Below are positions 1 through 5,672 of a stretch of DNA of 9,389 bases, piece after piece (position 1 is the stretch's first letter; the number at the start of each line of letters is the position of its first letter). Source of the stretch: an uncultured Clostridia bacterium (GTDB lineage: Bacteria > Bacillota > Clostridia > Oscillospirales > CAG-272); contig CAMJDE010000052.1 of NCBI GenBank assembly GCA_946404295.1, forward strand, positions 1 through 9,389, written 5' to 3'. A model generated the notes under the pieces. The model had not been told where the DNA came from. It searched no databases and saw only the letters and a list, made by a program, of their open reading frames with translations. Position numbers and translations under genes: made by a program.

Positions 1-1
1 C

Positions 2-853
2 GCGATCAACTCGCACGAGGTCGAGATCAGCGAGTATCTGTATAAACCCAACCGCTACCACAAGACCTATCATCTGAATTTCTACGCCAAGGATCGCAAC
101 GCGACGATGACCCCCGTCTTCTCCGAGAAGCGGGTCTACATCGGGGAGTCCCCGAAATACGTTACCGAAGAGATGAAAAAGACCGACGTCTGGGCGTGTT
201 ATTCGGTGCGTTCGATCAACGAACTGATCCGGCGCGCCAACGAAAACGGCTTTTTCGTCACCTACAACCACCCCGTCTGGTCGCTCCAGAACTACGAGGA
301 CTACGCGGGTCTCGAGGGACTGTGGGGCGTGGAGGTCTGGAACACCGGATGCGTCCTCGAGGGGATGCCCGACACGACCGTCCCCTTTGACGATCTGCTC
401 CGACAGGGGAAGGACGTCTTTCCGATCTGCTCGGACGACAGCCACGGCGACTACGACTGCTTCGGCGGCTGGACGATGATCAAGGCGCCCTCGCTCGACT
501 ACGACGACGTGATCAAATCGCTCCTCGACGGCAACTTCTACTCCACGACGGGACCCGAGATCTACGAACTTTCGGTCGAGGACAATATCCTCACCGTCAA
601 ATCGAGCGAGATCAAGGATATCCGCGTGGTCTCCGACTGGCGCGCCCCGGGCTCCAAGACCCACACGCCCGAGCGCGAGGGCGACGTTTTCGTCACGAAG
701 ATCCCGCTCAAGACTTACCGCGAAAACTACCGCGCGAAGATGGTCTGGGGCGCGAAAAACTCCTATTTCCGCCTCGAACTCAACACCGCGGACGGCAAGC
801 ACGCCTATACCCGCGCCTATCGCTTCCGCGATTTTCCCGAGCTGTATCAATAA
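2..853 (+). CDS. PHP-domain metallohydrolase, 3' part (5' end outside window)
   Basis: The frame is open from the left edge to the TAA at 851-853, giving 283 residues; the methionine encoded at 107 is internal, because in-frame coding continues upstream of it. Seen: a YNHP motif (His about fragment residue 90), a GLWGVEVWNTG stretch, and a CSDDSHG motif whose Asp146-x-His148 matches the C-terminal metal-binding Asp-x-His of PHP phosphoesterases. After it comes a beta-rich tail of about 110 residues. Known of the family: PHP proteins use a cluster of His/Asp residues to bind two or three metals and hydrolyse phosphate esters; the CehA/McbA-like branch has this tail style. The N-terminal His-x-His motif lies outside the window, so activity cannot be judged. 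It precedes the GH2 gene by 73 bases on the same strand and may share its transcript. Substrate unknown. Confidence 0.85.
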   Translation, partial: AINSHEVEISEYLYKPNRYHKTYHLNFYAKDRNATMTPVFSEKRVYIGESPKYVTEEMKKTDVWACYSVRSINELIRRANENGFFVTYNHPVWSLQNYEDYAGLEGLWGVEVWNTGCVLEGMPDTTVPFDDLLRQGKDVFPICSDDSHGDYDCFGGWTMIKAPSLDYDDVIKSLLDGNFYSTTGPEIYELSVEDNILTVKSSEIKDIRVVSDWRAPGSKTHTPEREGDVFVTKIPLKTYRENYRAKMVWGAKNSYFRLELNTADGKHAYTRAYRFRDFPELYQ

Positions 854-855
854 AC

Positions 856-896
856 GCCGCTTTCGCGGCTCCGTGAAAGGACGGTTGTCGCCGTCC
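856..896 (+). repeat. Solo two-hairpin unit of the large repeat family
   Basis: Two short perfect hairpins follow the PHP stop codon: GCCGC-TTTC-GCGGC (856-869) and GGACGG-TTGTCG-CCGTCC (879-896). The linker between them is TCCGTGAAA and the right flank is TGAATA. This matches the B hairpin, TCCGTGAA linker, A hairpin order of the array at 3427-4049, whose end hairpins share the 5-bp stem GCCGC/GCGGC. It lies in the 73-base gap between two same-strand genes, about 20 bases before the GH2 ribosome site. It could be a dispersed single copy of the repeat; an effect on the transcript is possible but not shown. Confidence 0.75.
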
Positions 897-926
897 TGAA
901 TACAGGTAAGAAAGCGAGGACTCGTT

Positions 927-3359
927 ATGCTGCTGAACGGCGCGTGGCAGGGCACGCTCACAAACGAAAAACACGAATCGTTCGCGTTTCCGGCGAACGT
1001 CCCCGGCTGCGTCCACACCGACCTTCTCGCTTGCGGGAAGATCGGCGATTTCTACTACCGCGACGAGTCGAAAAACGTGCAATGGATCGAGCGTTGCGAC
1101 GCGACCTTCACCCGCGATTTCGACGTCGCGGAACTTGCCTCCGGCGCCGAACTGCGCTTCGACGGGCTGGATACCTACTGCGACGTATTCCTGAACGGGA
1201 AAAAGGTCGGCGAGGGGCACAATATGTTCGTCCCGCACGTCTTTTCCGTCGACGGCGTACTGAAAAAAGGAACCAACCGGCTGGAGGTGCGCTTCCGCTC
1301 TCCCGTCCGCGAGGTCGAGGGCAAGCCCGCGCTTCCCGGCGCGTTCACGACCGAGCGGCTCCACACCCGCCGCGTCCAATGTACCTACGGTTGGGACTGG
1401 GTCGACCGATTCGTCACGATGGGGATCTATCGCGACGTGAATCTCGTTTTTAAAAAGAAGAACACCGTTTCCTCAATCTACGTCACGACCGAGGAACTGT
1501 TGCCCGATTCGGCGCAGATCAAGGTCGCCCTGACCGTCTCCGACTTCGACGCCTCGGGCGACGTCCTTTCGCTTTCGGTCCTCGACCCCGACGGAAAACC
1601 CGTCTGGCAAAAGAAACGCACCCTGATCGACGCCAAGGTCGAGGAGTGGATCGACCTTTCCGCCCCCCGTCTCTGGTACCCGAACGGCTACGGCGACCAA
1701 CCGCTCTATACCTTCGTCGCCGCCACCCCTGCGGGCGAGAAGACGGTTCGCTTCGGGATCCGTCGGATCACGCTCCGGGAACTCGTCGACGAGCCCGGCA
1801 GCCCCGCCGCCGCCCGCTGTAAAGCGATTCAAAGTCAGCCCTTTGCTAAGGGCAGGGACAACAACGAGACCACCTCGTCCTTCACGGTCTTCGTCAACGG
1901 GACGCCGATCTTCTGCAAGGGCGCCGACTGGGTGCCCTGCGAGCCCTTCCCGTCCGCAGAGACCCCCGACAAGATCACGCGGATCCTCGAAACGAGCCGC
2001 GCCGGCGGGGTCAATATGATCCGCGTCTGGGGAGGCGGGATCTTCGAGCGTGACGAGTTCTACGACGAGTGCGATCGGCTCGGGATCCTCGTCTCGCAGG
2101 ACTTTTTGATGGCTTGCGGCACCTATCCCGAGGACGAGGCGTGGTTCCTTGACGAACTGAAACGCGAGGCGGAAGCCGCCGCGCTGCGCCTGCGCTGTCA
2201 CGCCTGCCTCGCCTTCTGGAGCGGCGACAACGAAAACGCCGTCTACGGCAACGAAAACAAGACCGATTTTCCCGGCTACCGCGCCGCGAAGGCGATCGCC
2301 CCGGTGCTCTCCGAACTCGACCCCGCCCGTCGGTTCCTCCCTTCGTCGCCCTACGGCGGCGACCCCTACTGCAGCCCGACGCGCGGCACGTCGCACAGCA
2401 CCTTTTTCCTCGGGTCTTTCTTCCGTTACGTCCGCGAGAGCGATTTCACCGATTGGCGGAAAACGATGGGGCGCTACCTCACCCGCTTCAACGCCGAGCA
2501 ACCCGTGATGGGGATGCCCTTCGTCTCGACGCTCCGACGCTTTATGACCGACGCGGATATCTTCGGAGACGACGAGTCGATCTCCGAGTTCCACACCAAG
2601 ACCAATCCGTCGATCAAGGAAGCGACCCTTTACGGGCACCTGTCGCTGATGGCGCAAAAACTCTTCGGCGACTATCGGAGCGGGGAAGACCGCGTCCGCA
2701 AAATGCAGCTGATGCAATGCGAGTGGGTGCGGCTCGGCGTCGAACTCTACCGCCGGAACAAGTGGTTTTCGTCGGGGATCCTTTTCTGGATGCTGAACGA
2801 TTGCTGGCCCGCCGGCTCGAGTTGGTCGCTGATCGACTACTACGCGTGCCCCAAACCCGCCTTCTATACCTTTATGCGCTGCGCGAAGCCCGTGATCGCC
2901 TCGCTCTCCGAGGAGGACGGCAAACTCACCGTCAGCGTCTCGTGCGACGCGCTGACGGGCGCCAAAGGCAAGGGACGGCTCTACCTCTACGACTTTTCGT
3001 CGGACGAGGAACTGGAACCGACCGACTTCTCTTTCGACGTCGCCCCGAACGCCGCCGCGACCGTTCTTTCGCTTGACTACGCGCCGTTTGAAGAGCGCCT
3101 CACCCGCACGCGCCTGCTCCTCTGCGATATCGAGGGCGAGGACGGATCGACCGACCGCGCGTTTCTCGTTCCCGCGCGCTACGCCGACCTCGATCTCGAT
3201 GACCGTCCCGTGCGGATCGTCTCCGAGACCCCCGAAGCGATCACCGTGCAAGCCGACGCCTTCACGCCCTTCGCCCTCGTCGATTGCCCCGACCTGCTTT
3301 CGGAAAACGCCCTCTGCCTGAAACGCGGCGAAACGAGAACGCTCCGCCGCCTCAACTGA
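927..3359 (+). CDS. GH2 beta-mannosidase-like glycoside hydrolase
   Basis: The 810-residue protein is close to the usual 820-870 of GH2 beta-mannosidases. Domain order: an N-terminal sugar-binding beta sandwich (about 1-180, with VPGCVHTDL near the start), an immunoglobulin-like domain (about 185-285), a TIM barrel (about 290-620, with GADWVPCEPFPS near 330 and MIRVWGGGIFERDEFYDECD from about 364) and a C-terminal beta domain. The acid/base motif WSGDNEN is at 431-437 (Glu436). The likely nucleophile is Glu524 in RFNAEQPVMGMP; the 88-residue spacing fits the family. FWMLNDCWPAGSSWSLIDYY is the typical late-barrel strand. There is no signal peptide, so it should act in the cytoplasm, removing terminal beta-mannose from imported oligosaccharides. 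The ATG has GAGGA at 916-920, 6 bases upstream. It may be co-transcribed with the PHP gene. Beta-mannosidase is favoured over beta-galactosidase or glucuronidase by the N-terminal and catalytic motifs; exact specificity is inferred. Confidence 0.93.
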   Translation: MLLNGAWQGTLTNEKHESFAFPANVPGCVHTDLLACGKIGDFYYRDESKNVQWIERCDATFTRDFDVAELASGAELRFDGLDTYCDVFLNGKKVGEGHNMFVPHVFSVDGVLKKGTNRLEVRFRSPVREVEGKPALPGAFTTERLHTRRVQCTYGWDWVDRFVTMGIYRDVNLVFKKKNTVSSIYVTTEELLPDSAQIKVALTVSDFDASGDVLSLSVLDPDGKPVWQKKRTLIDAKVEEWIDLSAPRLWYPNGYGDQPLYTFVAATPAGEKTVRFGIRRITLRELVDEPGSPAAARCKAIQSQPFAKGRDNNETTSSFTVFVNGTPIFCKGADWVPCEPFPSAETPDKITRILETSRAGGVNMIRVWGGGIFERDEFYDECDRLGILVSQDFLMACGTYPEDEAWFLDELKREAEAAALRLRCHACLAFWSGDNENAVYGNENKTDFPGYRAAKAIAPVLSELDPARRFLPSSPYGGDPYCSPTRGTSHSTFFLGSFFRYVRESDFTDWRKTMGRYLTRFNAEQPVMGMPFVSTLRRFMTDADIFGDDESISEFHTKTNPSIKEATLYGHLSLMAQKLFGDYRSGEDRVRKMQLMQCEWVRLGVELYRRNKWFSSGILFWMLNDCWPAGSSWSLIDYYACPKPAFYTFMRCAKPVIASLSEEDGKLTVSVSCDALTGAKGKGRLYLYDFSSDEELEPTDFSFDVAPNAAATVLSLDYAPFEERLTRTRLLLCDIEGEDGSTDRAFLVPARYADLDLDDRPVRIVSETPEAITVQADAFTPFALVDCPDLLSENALCLKRGETRTLRRLN

Positions 3360-3364
3360 AAACA

Positions 3365-3389
3365 GCGCCCGCCGAACCCCGGCGGGCGC
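3365..3389 (+). terminator. GC-rich hairpin after the GH2 gene, no U-tract
   Basis: A perfect 10-bp stem GCGCCCGCCG / CGGCGGGCGC with loop AACCC begins 5 bases after the GH2 stop. The next bases are AATGACGG, so there is no T-run and it is not a canonical intrinsic terminator. It could pause polymerase, protect the 3' end, or simply be the first member of the adjoining hairpin array. Confidence 0.5.
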
Positions 3390-3392
3390 AAT

Positions 3393-3420
3393 GACGGCGC
3401 GGGATAACTCCCGCGCCGTC
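3393..3420. repeat. Long 12-bp hairpin at the left edge of the array
   Basis: GACGGCGCGGGA (3393-3404) and TCCCGCGCCGTC (3409-3420) are perfect reverse complements around a TAAC loop. It begins with the same ATGACG and ends with the same CGTC as the A-type hairpins of the array, and is followed by ACGAA. It looks like an enlarged A-type unit and marks the left edge of the repeat region. Confidence 0.7.
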
Positions 3421-3426
3421 ACGAAC

Positions 3427-3669
3427 GCGATCTCCGATCGCATTTCACGAACGGCACCGCCGTTCAATTCACGCGACCAAAGGTCGCAATTCATGCGGGC
3501 GTTGCCCGCAATTCATTCGTTCCCCGATGAAATGACGCTCCGCGTCGTGAATTCTCGCCGTCTGCGACGGCTCCGTGAATGGACGGCTTGCGCCGTCGTG
3601 AATTCTCGCCGTCTGCGACGGCTCCGTGAAATGACGCTTCGCGTCGTGAATTCTCGCCGCTGTCGCGGC
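3427..3669. repeat. Array copy 1: left block, apex, right block
   Basis: Left-block hairpins: GCGATC (3427-3441), GAACGGC (3449-3465), GCGACC (3473-3487) and TGCGGGC (3494-3510), joined by linkers ending in TTCA or TTCAC. An apex at 3512-3534 follows (TTCAT...ATGAA). The right block is GACGC (3534-3546), GCCGTC (3557-3571), GACGGC (3582-3597), GCCGTC (3608-3622), GACGC (3633-3645) and GCCGC (3656-3669), with GTGAATT linkers. The linker sense flips at the apex. Confidence 0.85.
3512..3534. repeat. Apex element of array copy 1
   Basis: TTCAT (3512-3516) can pair with ATGAA (3527-3531), and CG (3518-3519) with CG (3525-3526), leaving a bulged T and loop TTCCC. The block ATTCATTCGTT...CCGATGAAATG recurs only at 3762-3785, each time exactly where linkers switch from AATTCA(C) to GTGAATT. 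This makes it the turn point of a larger inverted arrangement. Confidence 0.65.
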
Positions 3670-3681
3670 TCCGCAATTCAC

Positions 3682-4049
3682 GCGACCAAAGGTCGCAATT
3701 CATGAACGGCGCCGCCGTTCAATTCACGCCGCGATGCGGCAATTCACGCACCGCAGGTGCAATTCATTCGTTTTCCGATGAAATGGCGCTCCGCGTCGTG
3801 AATTCTCGCCGCCGTTGGCGGCTCCGTGAATTGACGCCTTGCGGCGTCGTGAATTCTCGCCGCCTTGGGCGGCTCCGTGAATTGACGGCTTGCGGCGTCG
3901 TGAATTCTCGCCGTCTGCGACGGCTCCGTGAAATGACGCTTCGCGTCGTGAATTCTCGCCGTCTGCGACGGCTCCGTGAAATGACGGCTTGCGCCGTCGT
4001 GAATTCTCGCCGCAGTCGCGGCTCCGTGAATTGCGGCGTGGGCGCCGCA
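3682..4049. repeat. Array copy 2: left block, apex, longer right block
   Basis: Left block: GCGACC (3682-3696), GAACGGC (3704-3720), GCCGC (3728-3740) and GCACC (3748-3760). The apex is at 3762-3785. The right block has eleven hairpins: GGCGC/GCGTC with a G-T pair (3785-3797), GCCGCC (3808), GACGCC (3833), GCCGCC (3859), a mismatched GACGGC/GGCGTC (3884-3899), GCCGTC (3910), GACGC (3935), GCCGTC (3958), GACGGC (3983), GCCGC (4009-4022) and TGCGGCG (4032-4049). Bases 3900-3961 are identical to 3598-3659 of copy 1, so segments have been duplicated recently. Confidence 0.85.
3762..3785. repeat. Apex element of array copy 2
   Basis: Second copy of the turn-point block, differing from copy 1 only in the loop (TTTTCC instead of TTCCCC). 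It again divides AATTCAC-linked hairpins on the left from GTGAATT-linked hairpins on the right. Confidence 0.65.
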
Positions 4050-4050
4050 T

Positions 4051-4080
4051 GTAGGCGCGTCCGACACGCGGGCGCCCTAC
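4051..4080 (-). terminator. Bulged hairpin at the 3' end of the YjbR-family gene
   Basis: Read on the minus strand: GTAGG, a GCGCC bulge, CGCGT, loop GTCGG, ACGCG, CCTAC. The first stem strand contains the TAG stop (4077-4079) of the YjbR-family gene. No T-run follows on the minus strand; the hairpin array begins immediately. It may end or stabilise the transcript but is not a canonical intrinsic terminator. Confidence 0.4.
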
Positions 4081-4760
4081 TTCTTTTTCGTCAGACGAAA
4101 ACTCTCCCGAACCAGCTCCATCGCGAGGTCGTCGTCGACGCGACCGTCGAGCGCCAGCGAGATCCAGTACTTGCGGTTCATGTGGTGCGCGGGGTAGATC
4201 CCGTCGACCTTCCACAGCGCGGGGATCCTCTCGGGATCGGCTTTGAGGTTCATCACGTCGATCCGATCGGATGCGCTTTCCCCCGCCAGCACGCTCTTTT
4301 TGACCGGCATCAGCAGCCCGAACCATTTGCCGTTGTCCCCGTGACGAAAGACGGCGGCGGCGCGGTAGCGTTCCTCGGCGAAAGGGAAGTCGGGTTCGAT
4401 CCCCCACGTCGCCTTCACCGCGTTCGCGATCCGGTTCGCCTGTTCCGACGCGAAGAGATAGTCGTCACAGCACTTGTCGGCGATCTCCCCGAGGATCGCG
4501 GTATACGCGGCGCGCACGCCCGAAACGTACGCCCCCCGCATCCCCTCGGCGCGGAGCGGGGCGTATTCCTCGTCGTTCATCACGTCGATCACGCTGCCCG
4601 ATACGCTCCCGTCGGGGGCGACCCGGATCTCGGCGCGAAAATCGCCCGCAAGAAAGTCGCGCGCATAGAAAAGACCGTCCCCGCGGCGCACAAAGCCGAA
4701 GGCGAGCGCCTTGTCCGGGACGATCTTTTTCCGTTCAAATACCGTTTCTTCGATCTTCAT
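4077..4760 (-). CDS. MmcQ/YjbR-family protein, two-domain form
   Basis: The 227-residue protein has a C-terminal MmcQ/YjbR (DUF419) domain: GKWFGLLMPVKKS, then DVMNLKADPERIPAL, then YPAHHMNRKYWISLALDG and a terminal helix. A further N-terminal region of about 100 residues (from ERKKIVPDKALAFGF to ILGEIADKC) matches the longer Firmicutes form of the family as I recall it. YjbR/CyaY-like folds are often labelled DNA-binding, but the biochemical role is unsettled. The ATG at 4760 overlaps the lipoprotein stop as ATGA, so translation is probably coupled; a GGAAG just upstream is too close to be a good ribosome site alone. An in-frame TTG at 4775 is possible but less likely. It is the last gene of the minus-strand operon and ends with a lysine run and TAG. 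Confidence 0.85.
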   Translation of the reverse strand: MKIEETVFERKKIVPDKALAFGFVRRGDGLFYARDFLAGDFRAEIRVAPDGSVSGSVIDVMNDEEYAPLRAEGMRGAYVSGVRAAYTAILGEIADKCCDDYLFASEQANRIANAVKATWGIEPDFPFAEERYRAAAVFRHGDNGKWFGLLMPVKKSVLAGESASDRIDVMNLKADPERIPALWKVDGIYPAHHMNRKYWISLALDGRVDDDLAMELVRESFRLTKKK

Positions 4761-5656
4761 TCTTCCAAAAACCAAGCAAAATAGTCGTCAAAATCGGAGA
4801 TATCCGCCTGCCCGTAGGAGTAGGTATAGTCGGTCGACGCCCGGCAGTTGTCGGAGTTGATGATCCCGAGTTTCACCGAGTAGACCTCTTCGACGTGCAT
4901 CGAGAGCAGACGGAAGGACCCGTCGAAGGTCAGGGTGATCGCCGCCTCTTTGAAGACCGGATCCCGTTCGAGCCCGCCCATCTTCTTCATGCGGCGGACG
5001 CAGTCGCCCGTCGCCGCCGTCAGGTTGGGGAAGAGGGTCACTGTGTAGGTGCCGTCGCCGTTGTCGACGGCGGGCGTCCAGTCGTCGACCGTATCCCCGT
5101 TCAGGATATAGTTCGAGAGTTCAAAGCCGAAGAGTCCGTATTCTTCCCGGAACTCCTCGCGGGAGAAGATCTCGGGGTCGCTCCCGACCCATTCGGTGTT
5201 CCGTCCGTCCCACGTCTTTTTGCCGCCCGCCGCGCCCCGGATCATGGCGACGTCGCCGACGTAGCAGGTTTCCCAGGCGTTTGAGACGATCGAACTTTTC
5301 GTCAGATCGATCTGCACCATCGCCCCGCGGGCGCAGTCCTTGTAGCTTTCGATCTGTTGCGTATAGGAGATAAAGGCGACCTTGGTCTTCACGGTTCCGA
5401 CGCCGTCTACCGCGTAATTTTCGGCGTGCTGCAGAACGTAGCCGATCCGTAAAACGTTTTCGACCCCGGTGAGGGAAAGCGGGTCGTCGCCCTCCGAGGG
5501 GGCGGTTACCGCGTTCACGAACGCCGGGGTTCCGTAGTTTTTATTCGATGGATCCTTTTTGACGGGGCGGGTAGCGTCGACCGCACCCTCCTTCCCGCAC
5601 CCCGCAAGGAGCAGGACGAGCATAAGAAGCGAGAGGATACGGAAACGTCTCTTCAC
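4757..5656 (-). CDS. Predicted lipoprotein of unknown function
   Basis: The 299-residue protein begins at a GTG (complement of 5654-5656) and starts KRRF, a hydrophobic core and the lipobox LAGC (Cys20), so it should be exported and lipid-anchored outside the membrane. GAGGA (5664-5668) lies 7 bases upstream of the GTG. The frame is open further upstream, but that part overlaps the diguanylate cyclase gene and looks non-coding (Arg/Ser-rich). The mature part is mixed alpha/beta with several short beta-like stretches (YTVTLFPNLTAA, AAITLTFDGSFRLLSMHVEE) and no motif that I recognise. It follows the cyclase stop by 16 bases and overlaps the next gene by 4, so the three genes form one operon. 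Being outside the membrane next to a seven-helix cyclase, it might help sense a signal; that is speculation. Confidence 0.85.
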   Translation of the reverse strand: MKRRFRILSLLMLVLLLAGCGKEGAVDATRPVKKDPSNKNYGTPAFVNAVTAPSEGDDPLSLTGVENVLRIGYVLQHAENYAVDGVGTVKTKVAFISYTQQIESYKDCARGAMVQIDLTKSSIVSNAWETCYVGDVAMIRGAAGGKKTWDGRNTEWVGSDPEIFSREEFREEYGLFGFELSNYILNGDTVDDWTPAVDNGDGTYTVTLFPNLTAATGDCVRRMKKMGGLERDPVFKEAAITLTFDGSFRLLSMHVEEVYSVKLGIINSDNCRASTDYTYSYGQADISDFDDYFAWFLEE

Positions 5657-5672
5657 GGTTACGTCCTCGCCC

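Larger units (their letters stand above)
3427..4049. repeat. Hairpin-cassette array, two higher-order copies
   Basis: Twenty-seven consecutive hairpins fill this stretch, mostly 5-7 bp stems with 3-4 base loops. In the left blocks they are separated by AATTCA(C); in the right blocks by alternating GTGAATTCT and TCCGTGAA(A/T)T. Right blocks alternate A hairpins (GACGGC-TTGC-GCCGTC at 3582, 3983; GACGCC-TTGC-GGCGTC at 3833; GACGC-TTC-GCGTC at 3633, 3935) with B hairpins (GCCGTC-TGC-GACGGC at 3557, 3608, 3910, 3958; GCCGCC stems at 3808, 3859; GCCGC stems at 3656, 4009). A+B pairs repeat every 48 or 51 bases. Arms vary between units but stay complementary within a unit. GTGAATTCT, and so GAATTC, occurs eight times. 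The array separates the convergent GH2 and YjbR genes. Origin and function are not recognised; a non-autonomous mobile repeat, a transcript-end structure or a structured RNA are all possible. Confidence 0.9.

Noticed and set aside
3393..3420. Intrinsic terminator of the GH2 gene
   Set aside because: The 12-bp stem is strong but no T-run follows; it fits better as the edge of the array.
1473..3494. Minus-strand open frame of 673 codons opposite the GH2 gene
   Set aside because: It is a GC-rich shadow of the GH2 coding sequence, Arg/Gly/Val-rich with no recognisable domain and no ribosome site noted, and it runs on into the hairpin array.
3427..4049. CRISPR array
   Set aside because: The constant parts are 6-10 bases and the variable parts are short self-complementary hairpins, not 30-40 base unique spacers. 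No cas gene is present.
3724..4407. Minus-strand frames through the array (IHDAKRHFTEPSQ-type repeats)
   Set aside because: Several frames on both strands are open because the repeat units lack stop codons; none has a start signal or domain.
3702..4784. Plus-strand open frame of 360 codons (repetitive Arg-rich start)
   Set aside because: The first part translates the hairpin array and the rest is antisense to the YjbR-family gene. Variation follows stem pairing rather than protein conservation.
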